Source: Persicaria tinctoria
Lineage: Eukaryota > Streptophyta > Magnoliopsida > Caryophyllales > Polygonaceae
Length of the DNA stretch: 64,000 bases
Assembly: GCA_037127255.1 (NCBI GenBank)
Contig: JBANSL010000005.1
Coordinates: 61,565,909 to 61,629,908 of the forward strand
Direction: 5' to 3'
The notes under the pieces are model-generated. The model saw nothing but the letters and a program-made list of their open reading frames with translations, was not told where the DNA came from and made no database searches. The translations under genes were made by a program, and so were the position numbers. Of this stretch, positions 33,301 through 47,485 are shown one piece after another (position 1 is the first letter of the stretch; every line of letters begins with the position of its first letter).

Positions 33301-34258
33301 ATTCCCGACGGAGAGTTAGTCAGAGCCAGCATAGGTGTCCGAGATGCGCAGCTTCTGATGATCAGGCGTCACATGGTCAGTGGCACCCGAATCAAAGTAC
33401 CACGACAGATCCACAATGATCGAGGGTGAAGAGTAATTGGCGGAGCGTTGCTGCGTGGATGTGTCGCGACGGCGAGGAGGGAATTCCACCTCGTTGAGAC
33501 GGTTGTAGCAATTGAGTGCGAGATGTCCAAGTCTGCCGCAGATTTGGCACTGATGATGTCGGCCAGATTGTTGTCCGCGACCGGCGTTCGGTGAGCCGTC
33601 AGTAAGCGGAGCGGAGGGCTACCCTCGGCCTGCAGAAGGCTGGCGCTGGGTGCTCGGGGAGCGAGCGCCGCGGGAGGAAGCAGCGATGTTGGCAACATGA
33701 GTGGTGGTGGATGAGTTGGACGCAGCTGGTAGAGAGAGGAGCATCGAAGTCACCTGCTGATCACGAAAGAGGCGAGCCTCCTCCTGAAACAGTAGGCCGA
33801 TGAGCTCCTCGATGTCGAGGGTGCTGGTCTGCATCATGAAGGAGGTGATGAACGGGCTGTAGGAGGCATCCAGGCCAACGAGGATGTAGCTGGCAAGGTC
33901 CTCGGGGTTGACAGTGTAGAGGCTCTCGGCAAAGGAATCAACAATTGAGCGTGGATCGGCTTCGACAGTGGTGCCGGGAAAGGTTTTGGATGGTGGTTAT
34001 GTGTCGGTGAGGAAGGATTCGAGTTCGAAGGCTTCCAAGGCCAAGAGGACAGTGTTCTTCCAAAGGGAATAGTTGTCCCCGTCGAGCTTGATGGTAATGT
34101 TTGGAATTTAGAAATTGAGAGGAGTGGTACTGGAGGTGGTGGTGGCGAGAAGAAGGTTGCCGGTAAGGGCAGTGTTGATGGGGTTGGCCATAGCGGCAGT
34201 GGGAGGGTAACAAGAGTAAGGGTTGACGGTGATTTGAAAAGAAAAACCTAGGCTCTAG
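30304..34258 (-). pseudogene. Copia E GAG-POL polyprotein
   Basis: Minus strand, in order. GAG starts at about 34193 (MANPINTALTGNLL, with LDGDNYSLWKNTVLLALE). The zinc knuckle CQICGRLGHLALNC is near 33530. The protease motif WYFDSGATDHV is near 33390. Integrase follows, with GWHRRLGHPHDSVLH, YSDVWGPAL and QNGAVERRNRIVIEKG. RT follows, and RNase H ends with ADIFTKPLGTGRF and a stop at about 30298. The RT catalytic motif reads YVGD instead of YVDD (about 31254-31265), so the active site is lost. Stops lie in GAG and after KVLPSDL, and several frameshifts are present. Confidence 0.88.
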
Positions 34259-34264
34259 ATACCA

Positions 34265-34426
34265 TGTGAGAATGTGAAGTCGTGTATATTCCATTGAACA
34301 ATGAGGATATAAATATTATACGAATACGTATCTTTCCTAATCCTAAAAGGATAGAAGAGAATATCTTTGGTTACAAATAGATAGATATATACGGAGTAAA
34401 TCAATACTTTACGTATACGGTTAATA
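34265..34426 (-). repeat. 5' LTR of copia E
   Basis: 162 bp, same ends as the left copy; the PBS follows immediately (34251-34264, minus strand). Confidence 0.88.
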
Positions 34427-34789
34427 ATCTACGACTTTAGAATCTTGTAGCGGCACATCAATCACATCAACACAAAGGGGAGGGACAACGGCAGGAGATT
34501 TTGAAGGAGGTGCAATCACAAGAGTGGGAAGGTGTTCTTCCTCCTGTCATTGGTCCTCCTATACCTTTCGTTTTCTTTCCATCTCAACCAAATGCTGAGC
34601 TTTCTCCTCTTCCCATCGACAGTATATTTCAACCCGGATTTCTTCCACTTCATTCCTTCGACATTCGTTTTCATCCTTTTGACCGAGTTCATCCCTTGCA
34701 AAATGACAAGCATCAATCTCATCCATGCGACAAACTCTTTTCTCTTCCCATGGACATTCTTCCTCGGTCTCCCTTTCCCATCGCAGCCT
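34427..34789 (-). pseudogene. Fragment of a disrupted, unidentified coding sequence (upstream part)
   Basis: On the minus strand 34789-34565 is open for 75 codons and strongly charged (RLRWERETEEECPWEEK, EEEKAQHLVEMERKRK). It is preceded by an AG acceptor-like site. Two stops follow in the next seven codons, after which the same frame resumes with EEEHLPTLVIAPPSKSP and continues PPLCVDVIDVPLQDSKVVD to the copia E insertion site. The composition suggests a real Glu-rich protein that has decayed; I do not recognise it. Confidence 0.4.
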
Positions 34790-34874
34790 CTATTATCAAA
34801 GGTAAGCTAAATCTAGGAGCTCAAGGTTGGTATCAACGTCGAGGATGATCTTCTCTGAGCCTTCACTATTAATA

Positions 34875-34897
34875 TCTCTCTCTCTCTCTCTCTCTCT
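34875..34897. repeat. (TC)n microsatellite
   Basis: A run of about 11 TC units. Confidence 0.9.
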
Positions 34898-34899
34898 GA

Positions 34900-35990
34900 T
34901 CCAAGTTTTACTTTTGTAGAGCAACTGAAGTTGTGTCACCGGCTGAGCGTGGTTTACGAGCATATATACACAAGTCCTAGTCTGAATGCAACATTTTGCT
35001 TCAAAGCTAGTCGAAGCTTCAAGCACATTTAGTTTCAAGACCATGGACTCAATTAAGGCCCGAACCTAGAAGCTCAATGTTTAGCTTCTCAATTCAAGCC
35101 CAATCTTCACTATCTCACTATAGTAACAAGCTTAACTCTGGTCCATCCAACTTGAATCGGGTTCAAGAGTTGGGCTATATATGAGAATTTTACATTATAA
35201 GAGTTGGGCTTAACTCTGGTCAACCGACCAGAGCCACGCACCAAGTAAATCGGGATTTTGTACGTGTGACCCATATATAAGAATTTTACATTATAAGAGT
35301 TTTCATGATCATAAGATCTTTACATTTTCTTACCAAGATTTTGTATGCCCTCGTCGCACTAATATTAGACAAAAACTCCCTCTAGCATAATAATCTAATA
35401 TTATTTCGATACTAGCTTTTTCAAAAATAGATTATCTATCTATATCAATATCTATATAACCTACTCAAACAGAATAGTTTTTGGTGATGTATCATTCATA
35501 ACCTCTTTGTTTTAGGAAGTTAATCCAATTAGATTTTTATTTTATTTTTTTCCATGCAAATGTTTAATTATATTTAACCATAGTTATGCCCAAAAATTTA
35601 TTTATCTATATCTATATAAACTCTTAAAACAAATAAATTTTTTGTAATGTTTGAACCATTTTCATTTTGTGGAGTTCATCCAATTAGGTTTTAAAAATAA
35701 TTCCCATTCAATATCCAATTATATTTAACAATAGTTATGACCCAACACTTTAACAAATTATACTTTTTAAATACATTTATAGTTACCAATTATTATTAAT
35801 TGAGGATAATATGTTTTAGTAATTCTTTAAAACAATAACAATGGAATTAATTTGATAAAAATATTTTAAATCATAACAATGGGTGTTACAGGACATTAAA
35901 CATATATTATTAAAAATTTATAGTTCTCACTTATTTATTTCCACAATAATTATCAAAATTCATGTTTATGTAACAACATCATACGTGTAT
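34900..35990. other. AT-rich intergenic DNA with diverged local duplications
   Basis: No gene. A segment with GAATTTTACATTATAAGAG occurs at about 35185 and again at about 35282. A longer diverged duplication, with a period near 160 bp, covers about 35430-35750: both units have a TATCTATATCTATATA-like part, CCAATTAG, and a TAATTATATTTAAC part before ATAGTTATG. It is probably old repeat. Confidence 0.45.
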
Positions 35991-35999
35991 TAGAGTTCC

Positions 36000-36450
36000 T
36001 TAATTTTAAAACCGATTTGCTTTATACACGGTCAATTTATCGCCAATGACACGGTGGCCACGACGGTTTTAAAAACTGTAAGCAATTGGGTGGCCACGAT
36101 TTTGCAAATCGTCAGAATCAAAGAAAAGGCCAGTCACAGATGCTAAAATCGTGAGAAAATATTAGGTGGGCAGTTGAAAACGCTTGTCATCGATGTTGAA
36201 ACCGTGAGAAGTATAGGGCGGCGATTTTCAAAACCGTTGCCTTATACTGTAGGTGCAAAGCAGAGCTAGGCTACCCACGGTTTTCAAAGCAGTGACCGGG
36301 TTGGGTCTTGGGCAAATGGCTTGCAAGCCAGCACCCAAGCGAATAGATTTTTTGTTTTGTTTTTGACGTTGAAACCGTCACAATTCTCACGATTTTCAAC
36401 TCTGTGGCTGGCTAATTTTTCACGGTTTTAAAAACTACCCTTGAAAACTG
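36000..36450. repeat. Cluster of ACGGTTTT / AAAACCGT-type motifs, possible DNA-transposon subterminal region
   Basis: Within about 450 bp there are many variants of CACGGTTTTNAAAAC and its complement (about 36010, 36062, 36170, 36205, 36225, 36275, 36372, 36420). Dense short motifs in both orientations are typical of subterminal regions of plant CACTA and related elements. I found no clear terminal repeats or target duplication, so the class is unproven. Confidence 0.4.
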
Positions 36451-36459
36451 TACATACAA

Positions 36460-37960
36460 ATCAAATCAATCAAACTTCTTTCAATGTTTTATTTTATTTT
36501 ATTTAATATTAATAATGTGTTAAATTATTGGAATACTATTTTATTTTATTTTAAAAGGCGTGGAGCGCAAAGAATATTACTCCGTAGTAGGCAAGATATG
36601 TTTTCTACGAAAATAGACAAGGGGACAACAGCCCTCTCTTTACAATCTTGATATGAACTACAGTGTGTATTTGTTTTGGCCTTTGGGTTCCCGAAGTGGA
36701 CAATCACATTTTGTGGTTTGTTAAGTTCTCATAATTTTGGTTTTGGTGGGAGTAATATACAAAGAAGGGGTTTCGGATGTTGCAACTTGATTTTAAAAAT
36801 AATAATCGGTGTAGTTTGTTTGTTGTCGACTTTGGTGCACAACAATTATTGACCCCTTTACCAATTATTTATTGGTGGATCAAGGGGTTCGGGATGGCCG
36901 AAGTAAGTGACGGAGTCAGAAACTTATTGGGGGGGGGCGAAGTCTTATATAAATTGCTGATTTGCTTTTCAATAGATTTTTCTATAGTTTAGCAAACCAA
37001 AATTATGATATTTTTAGATTAAAAAATGATATTTTAGTTTAAAACAACGTTTTTTTTAGTTCAAAACACTAATTTTTGTTCAAAACGGTGGTGCTTTAAT
37101 TTAAAACGGTGTAATTAGTTCTTATATATTTTTTCTCTTTAAACAAAAAAGCTGATATAGTTTAATCTATAAAAACATTTTTTTCTTCTAAAAATATATC
37201 GTTTGAAACCTACAAAGTCAATATGTAACTTGTTGAATTTAGTAATAACGTGTAACAAGATATACAAACTTTAAACTGACATAATTTCTTATATAATTGT
37301 CGAATTTAGTAATATAACATCTTATTTCAAAGCTTTTGGGTTGAATTATATTACCAAAATATCAAATTAAGTAAAATATAAAAACATTATGATTTATTAA
37401 AAAATTACAAGAGTTTTTAGTAGTTTTATATATTTTTGGGATAAAAGAGTGTAAAATAAATAACGAATCACTAAGACGAATTACCTTAGTTAGGAAGAAA
37501 GGGTATTTATTAGTTCGCGCATCATATATACACCGCAAGTTTCAATTGGGCGTTGTTTTAAAGTTGAATTGGACGTTATAAAATGTTAGATTGGACGTTA
37601 TTGAGTAAAGAAGTTGTCGACATTGCTCGATGGCCAGTGAAGGATTGGGTCGGGTCGGGCACCAACGTCGAATTGAACATTGCTAATACGAGCCTGAATC
37701 GGGCCTAAAAAAAAAATATTAAAAAAAAATTGGATTCACAACGTCCAAAAGGATGTTTTGTGTGTGTGTGAGAGAGAGAGACTTCCTTATATATCCGGGC
37801 TAGTAAATTCCGATCCAACGTTGCTATTCTGGCTTGGTCCGACCCGATTCTTCACTTCACATCGAGCAACATCGACAACATCTCTACAACAATGTCTGAT
37901 CCAACGTTTTGTACAACATCCTTTTCGACGTTGATTAACGATGTGGATTTGCGGTTTATA
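36460..37960. other. AT-rich intergenic DNA without recognisable genes
   Basis: Low-complexity AT-rich sequence. Near 36910-36945 a GGAGTCAGAAACTTATTGGGGGGGGGCG stretch (28 bases, split here as GGAGTCAGAAACTTATT then GGGGGGGGGCG) looks like an eroded hAT end, but no partner was found. Confidence 0.35.
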
Positions 37961-37967
37961 TAGGAAC

Positions 37968-37975
37968 ACCACCAC

Positions 37976-38014
<39 letters not shown>

Positions 38015-38034
38015 TATTATTATTATTATTATTT
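37968..38034. repeat. Compound (ACC)n-(ATC)n-(ATT)n microsatellite
   Basis: Successive trinucleotide runs: a few ACC, about 15 ATC, then about 8 ATT. It lies 700 bp from the giant ATT array. Confidence 0.9.
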
Positions 38035-38053
38035 TAATTATAAAATATTATTA

Positions 38054-38657
38054 TTATAAAGATGGCTTACATAAAGTTGCTTGAAAGCCTTGTAACAAAT
38101 TGGGCTCCAACGCCTTTTTGAATAGTGAAACCAACTCTGTGAAAAACAAAATCGTCGTTAACAAACCCCGTACCATGACTTTTCGTAACCAACTGAACCC
38201 GCTTAAAAAAACCAATAACCTTATATCCCAATTCCCCCAGAGTAGAAAACACAAATGTCATGAAGCAATACCCCTTAACAGCACAAATATCTGTGTACTT
38301 CTTCTTCTTTCTTTCCGTGGCTTGAGAGACTACCTTGCCTGGTAAAAAGGAGTCATTGGCTCTAGTTGTGAACGGCGAAGCCCCAACTACGTCAACACAA
38401 GTGTCTCTACCCCTATCTCACCCATAAACCAATAGATCACCCGACCTCAGCTCAACACCATCGTCGCTGCTCATACCTGTATGTGCTTCCTTTTGAACTG
38501 CAATGCCCGCTTTATAGCATATGTCTGCCAAAACATCTCGGACCATGTTGTGTCGGTGCTTGGCCCCAATTCCTCGACTACAATGTAAAGCATGATCTCC
38601 AAATGGGTCCATCCTGTCAAGCTCACAACTGGTACAAGTCGGATAGCCACTAAACAT
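38054..38657 (-). pseudogene. C-terminal relic of a multicopy plant reverse-transcriptase-related protein
   Basis: The minus strand from about 38657 encodes MFSGYPTCTSCELDRMD, FGDHALHCSRGIGAKHRHN and MVRDVLADICYKAGIAVQKE. After a TGA in place of Trp it continues CVDVVGASPF, FVFSTLGELGYK and FHRVGFTIQKGVGAQFVTRL. This matches the C-terminal part of a protein type found in many plant genomes downstream of RT domains (the GDHA..C / HRHN..RD pattern). A frame change near 38260 also occurs. It is non-functional. Confidence 0.6.
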
Positions 38658-38738
38658 AGGGATCGAGAGATGGTATATAGTGGAGGACAGAACGAAACTG
38701 TCTGGATGGCATGTGTCTGGATGGCGTGGTTCGAGAGA

Positions 38739-41803
<3,065 letters not shown>

Positions 41804-41809
41804 GATACA

Positions 41810-42327
41810 TACCCACGCAAAAAGGCGTCACAACCTCAAACAATTCCTTCATGGTCACGAATCACAAAACCGAACCGTCAAAATTTATCTTGAAAACTCT
41901 TTCAGGGGGTTTCACCAATCGTATATTCTAATATTCTTCCTTCTTCTAGGTTTTGGGTTGGTCCCTGGCTCTTTTATTTCTTCTTCCTCACGATTGTTCT
42001 CAATTCTTCGATTGTTGTCTCAAGAATCCTTCTTGCTTTTGTACGTTCATAAAGATTTGATCCTCAAATATTATTTTATTCCTTATAGTCCAAATTCCCC
42101 ATCACCGGGTTGCTACGGAGATTTTCTGGGTCTTAGTAAGTTTTGAAAAGATTTCTGAGGCCACTTGCTCAGTTCAAATCCCATTAAGCTCACTTTTTTT
42201 TTATATTTTTTATTTCTCTAAGTTTTTTCTACTAAAAATGCCTAATTAAATAACAAATTTAAGGTATTCTTCAATATATTTTAACAAAAATATTTTTTTC
42301 TATATATACTGTCTACATATAAAAATT

Positions 42328-42373
<46 letters not shown>

Positions 42374-43440
42374 TGTTTTTCTTTAATTTTTTCTATAAAA
42401 ATTTCTATTTAAATCACAAATTTAAAGTTTTTTTTCCAAATATAATTAAATGAATAAATTATTTTTAAATATATACATGTAAAAAAAAATTCTCAAAAAA
42501 AAAATTTGAGCCCTCCCTAAAAAAATCCGGATCCACCATTGATGTGATCCTAGTTGCCAATGAGCCCCGACCCCTTTTCCCTACAAAACTTTGTCGTTAG
42601 AGCCAAACACAAACTCTCATATGAGAAAATCGTTTGACGACACCTCAACATTGTGGATCCTCCCGGGTGTATAAAATTCCGAATGAAGCTCATGAGTACT
42701 TGTTGAAAAGTTATTTTAAGTGGCTACAACATTCATGAAGAACACTTCCATCGAATCAGCCTCGAAGAATATCAAAATTGACGTTATTTTAAAAGTCCAA
42801 ATCTGGTCGAATTTTGCATGCCTTTTGTTTCCATCAAAATAAGTCACACATTGCTTACAAATGATTAGGGACTATATTTTTGCCTATATAATATTTATTA
42901 GAACTTCATTTCAAGGAAGTCAAGTCAAGTTTTGAGTTTAATTAAGCATTTTGCTTCCTTTGATTTCGGGTTAAGGTTCGAGTTCTTGGTGAGAGGATAA
43001 GAGCGAACCCTTTGGTAAGAGACCGAGGAAAACACTTTAGTGACAGGCGAATGTGTCAAAGAGTCGAGATCCTCGAAGTGCAATTCCAAGAGGATTGAGA
43101 TCGAGTTCAGGGCATTCAAGGGTGACACCCTTATTTTTTTTAGTTTCCATAAACCCAAAACATTAGCCCCACAAAAAGAGTGTTTAAAAGCTCGAACCTT
43201 GATCGATCTCGGTCCTCGAGGTGCATCAACCACTGTGGATGACCAAACCTTTTCCAAAAGAAACAATCGATCCTACATTATTTTCACGAGAGTATTAGTT
43301 TAGAATTCGCATTGGGTGAAATTTTTTAAAATTAAATAAATTTGATATTAATATCCGTTCAATTAGTTAATTAATAGCTTTCAGTTCTTTTTAATTTTTT
43401 ACTTAAGTAATATAGAATTGGGGTTGATATTTTCACCAAT
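41810..43440. other. Intergenic DNA without recognisable genes
   Basis: Mixed and AT-rich sequence. It contains a (TA)n run at 42330-42369. Small open frames (for example 41778-42146 and 43040-43303) show no domain, periodicity or homology that I recognise. Confidence 0.4.
42330..42369. repeat. (TA)n microsatellite
   Basis: About 20 TA units. Confidence 0.9.
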
Positions 43441-43528
43441 AATTTTTACTATGTACACAGCTTACCATCGCATGATCATGTGGTGGCTCAACACTCACTA
43501 ATCAAACCCACCGCTGTATCATGTAGTG

Positions 43529-43912
43529 TAGACCTGTCAAAACATAACCCGACACAAAAACCCGATCCGACCGCCCGAATTTTTTTGGGTCAAGACCCGG
43601 AAATTGTTTTCGATCCGAACTCGAAAACCCGAAAATTTTTCGGGTAATCTGGGTTTCAACCCGGTGACCCGGTAATTTTGACCCGATTGACTCGGTTGAT
43701 TTATAATTAAATATAATTAATTTTTTTATATTTAATTAAAATTTATCGCAAAATTACCAAATTATGATTTTTTTAATTTAAAAAAGAAAAAATTGGCAAA
43801 CCCGAAACCCGGGTTCTACTCAACCCGAAAAACCCAAAACGCGTTTTACTTGAGACCCGTTTTACCCGAGACCCGAAATGACCCGACCCGAATGACCCGT
43901 TTGACAGGTCTA
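43529..43912. mobile_element. MITE with GACCCG-rich subterminal repeats (hAT-like)
   Basis: 384 bp bounded by TAGACCTGTCAAA and its complement TTTGACAGGTCTA. Both sides are rich in AACCCGA / GGGTC motifs and the centre is AT-rich, which is the architecture of hAT-type MITEs. The direct flanks share only AGTG, so an 8-bp duplication is not demonstrated. Confidence 0.6.
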
Positions 43913-43957
43913 AGTGGGATACTACGGATATTGAAACCACATCAAACCCACCACATT

Positions 43958-44501
43958 TTTTTTTTGATATAAGGAAAGAAATTCGATTCTCTAGACAGGC
44001 CTAGAGAAACCGAGAGCCCAGACAAGCCGGGAGATGGACTAAACATCATGTACAACCTGAAGCAAATAAAAGAAACAAATGACCGAAAGAAAATAACAAG
44101 AAGCAAAAGACGGAATTGAAAAAGAAAAATAAAGTACAAGCCATCGACACTGTAACAAACAAGCTAGTAGAACCAACGACCGACCAGCAAACGGAAGACG
44201 TGCACAGAGAACTCTGGGGATCACTAGCTGACACCTCAACATGGATTCTAAACAGAATCAACATACATCATCGCATTTCCACGACGTCTACAAGCTCGCC
44301 AAACCAACCACAGTTCACGTGAAACCTGTACCACAGCAAGAAAAGCAAAGTACACCAACCAGCGGACAAAAACTCTAGCCCAACCATTTCCAAAACAAAT
44401 CCCAAATACTAATCTCACACCCTCAAGGACGATAACAAGATCGTAATAGACTACCCTAGGGTGAACCAAAATAGAGGAAACGTATAAGACAGAATAGAAA
44501 T
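43958..44501 (-). mobile_element. 5'-truncated LINE 3' end
   Basis: 544 bp on the minus strand ending in TTATATC plus a poly(A) run (plus-strand T tract at 43956-43965). It is flanked by a perfect 14-bp duplication AAACCCACCACATT (43944-43957 and 44502-44515). A poly(A) tail with long target duplications is typical of LINE insertion. Only the last part of the element is present. Confidence 0.8.
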
Positions 44502-44515
44502 AAACCCACCACATT

Positions 44516-45080
44516 ATTACGCGGTGGGGGTTAAAATAATTAATGTGACTAAAAATTTACAATATCGCCGTATGTAAATGCGATGGTTTGAAATCTTATG
44601 GGTGGGTGGGTCTGGGTCAATCCAGTTCACAACTGGCCCGTAATGAAACATGTTAAATTGAATTATATGAGATATAATAAACCCACCGCACAAATGTTAA
44701 AATAATTGAGCACTAATAAATAAGACAGATAAAAGCAATGTCAATCAACCCATAGAGATCGATAATAGTTACTTAACAGTCTAGGTAGTAGTTATAATAA
44801 AGCGAACACAAGTAAAATTGTAATCCTAGTAAAAAAGAGGGTGTCCACCATCCCGACGCCGATATGCTCTATATCATGCAATCGCTGACGCTTGAGTGGT
44901 TGTACATCATCAAGGTCATATATATAGGTGGCGATGGTTACCAAAGCAACAACCAAATATGCGGAAGGAAATTAGTGTTACAAGAAGTGAAAAAATTGTA
45001 GTTTTTTGAAGAAAAATATAAAAAGCAAGTGAACATACCGGTACAAAATGATTGTTATCACCGACTAAAGCGATCCCATC
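44516..45080. other. Sequence with AAACCCACCGC-type repeats, no gene
   Basis: Motifs AAACCCACCGC and GCGGTGGG occur repeatedly from 43495 to 44700 and in both orientations, suggesting the edge of an old DNA transposon into which the MITE and the LINE end were inserted. Ends not determined. Confidence 0.35.
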
Positions 45081-45086
45081 TAGTTT

Positions 45087-46440
45087 CTAGTATGGTGGCA
45101 ATGACGGACAACTAGTGGCAAATAGCGGGAGACACAATATCGACATTCTCTGTGACAATATAATTATTAGACGTTGGTGAACCGCCGTCAAAACTTCATC
45201 CATAATCTGAATCTTCATCCAATAAGTCACATCATGACACACTCCGCAATATTTCACCCTTATGATAAGTTCCTCTAATCTTTGGTAATAATGATATTGA
45301 TTTGCATGCAACTATAGCTCTGCTAGCAATTGTCGTCAAACTTGTCGTCAGGCTTCTTACCCAAAGTTCAACAAACAAGTGGCTGATCTATAACCGTAGT
45401 GACCATCACCGACGACGTTTATAATAGCTCGGAAGAATCCTATAATGAATTCATCTATGTTAACGGTCCCAAATTTGTAACTGAGGTGCGTCATGTTTGC
45501 GTCTAGAATCGCACTCAGTCTAGTAGGTGAACCATCATTCTCTCCCATATCTACCACATTAGTGCCACATTGTACCCTTGCCTTAGTTTCTGACCCAGAT
45601 CAACCCAGTCTCTTTCCACGTCCCCTACCATGTTCCCTTCCAACATCCTGAACTTTTTGACCAACTTCTGCTTACCTGAGTTGGTTCACATTAGAACCAG
45701 GGCCCTCTTTACAACCTTCACCTGCCACATCATCATTTGATGCAGAAAGACCTCGTTCTCTTCTACGACCTCACCTTATGTCACTGTTCCTCTCCCTATC
45801 TGCTTGTGCATGCGCTCGAGCTCACTTCTTTTCCCACGCCAAGGGGTTGGTTTGACAAGGGTGTCTAGTCCTTGGTCTCTCATTGTGTCCAAGACCGTCT
45901 GGATCTGGTGGGACCAATGGCATTTCAACAAGTCGTTTCCTATCGCTGAATGCTAATGATATCTTTCAACGGGTGTCCTCGTCCCTCTCCTCACTCTGAA
46001 AAAACGTGATGGTCCACGCTTTGTAGAAATTAGCCCATGTTAGCGGAACATTGTCATCTACGCTCTTAATGTACATGAAATCTCAATCTAACCACTTCCA
46101 AAATACGTGAATCTGCGATAGCCGTACTGGTGTTTGTGCATTCCAATATGCTTGCATTTCGTGTGTTTAGGGCAAACCAGACACATCTGTCTAGTATCGA
46201 TCTCTACACGGTTCGGATGGAGGATCTATTTTGAACAATAGATTGAAACATTCTTTCGATACTATATTCCTCACTCGTTCAAATATCCATAAACCATGAG
46301 AGTTTGTAGGCCAAGTGTTGTACTCTCTACCGATTGTAATATTCACTTCACTCATTTGATCTTCCATCAAGAGATCGATCGCCTTCAATATGTGTGTGAA
46401 GTCACCGATTGAGGAGTGCAATGTGTTCTTCAACACTGAA
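45087..46440 (-). pseudogene. Probable MULE-type transposase relic with OTU-like protease motif
   Basis: Minus-strand fragments include LKNTLHSSIGDFTHILKAIDLLMEDQ and REYNTWPTNSHGLWIFERV (46191-46436), which recall the zinc-finger-proximal part of some Mutator-like transposases. A second fragment, IINVVGDGHYGYRSAT, lies near 45390-45430 and resembles the DGHCGYR active-site motif of OTU-type cysteine proteases fused to certain MULE proteins. Here the catalytic Cys is Tyr. Many stops are present. Class assignment is from motif memory and uncertain. Confidence 0.4.
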
Positions 46441-47485
46441 TGTGCAGGCTCGGCCTTATGACAAATTTCAGAAAGAATATGTGATAAATGGATTTTAAAC
46501 TGAAAATTGTATTGAAAAATACATCGCCTTCAGACTTATTAGTAGTCCTTGTACCAAAATGGAGTATGATGTCCATCTATGCATGAACAATGTTCTCCGT
46601 ATAATCTTGCAATCATGCCACCTCCAAATATGGCATTAATCCTTCGGCTCGCCACTCAGAGGGATGACATCGGCTCATCACTTGGAGTCACATAACAAGT
46701 ACGGATGACCCACGTGGTGTCACCACTGAATGCAACCATCTGCAACAACGTGTGATTACTCAAAGCTCATAGAAAGTATGTCTCGTATGTCAAACAGATG
46801 ATCTATCGAGCTGCCCAATGGTTGTTGGCAAGGCTAAACATGACCTCGTATTTTTCCTTCAATGAGAGCCATCTAAACATTTAATTTGGTCGAATGGGGT
46901 CTTACGAGATCTGCTGAGCATGATCAAACTGGCGTAGTACATGGTCGGGGATGTACGACTCTTCCTAATACAACTAATAGATAGTGCCCCTATACCGCGA
47001 TAGATGAAACAAATCATTGAAATCTAGATCTCTACCAAATGTCATATAGTTCATATAAAGTGACACCTAATTATCAAAAGCATATGGTACTATAACATTT
47101 ATTTACTTAATATATATGCGTGCCTCGTCGACGGTTATCTCATCCATCATTTGCCTACTCTCACCTAATCGAGTGAGGTGGGCAGCTCTGACCCTCTGCA
47201 TCAATCGTTGTCGCTAACTCAATATATCACATACCATGATGAGGGTCACACACCCTATTCCTATCGAGAGCCATGTGAACACGAAAGAAGGGAAAATATA
47301 TCCATATCTACACCTACAAGTGGTATTCCAAATGTCAATAAAAAAAATTATACAACATTTATATACGAAGATACACGAAAAAATGAATAATGACATGTGA
47401 TATGAAAGAGGGAAAGAATAGAGTGGAACTTCACAAGTGGTATTCCCTAATCTAGTTTGATGGCAGGGCTGGCTGCGGGCAATAA
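46441..47485 (-). other. Degenerate, possibly further MULE sequence
   Basis: No intact ORF. Short minus-strand stretches such as NAIFGGGMIARLYGEH appear open, but I cannot assign them. Confidence 0.25.

Larger units (their letters stand above)
30142..34426 (-). mobile_element. Ty1/copia retrotransposon E, complete but dead
   Basis: 4285 bp with 162-bp LTRs (30142-30303 and 34265-34426) and a perfect target duplication ATCTA (30137-30141 and 34427-34431). The PBS TGGTATCTAGAGCC on the minus strand next to the right LTR is initiator tRNA-Met type. GGGGG precedes the left LTR. The LTRs differ at roughly a dozen of 162 positions, so it is much older than element A. The polyprotein is broken by stops and frameshifts. 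Confidence 0.93.

Noticed and set aside
34544..34564. GT..AG stretch between the charged ORF and EEEHLP read as an intron
   Set aside because: It is only 21 nt, well below plant intron size. In-frame stops by mutation are more likely.
36900..36960. Possible hAT terminus near a run of nine G
   Set aside because: No partner terminal repeat or flanking duplication found.
43529..43912. hAT classification with a full 8-bp duplication
   Set aside because: Only 4 bp (AGTG) match at the flanks, so I kept it as a MITE with uncertain class.
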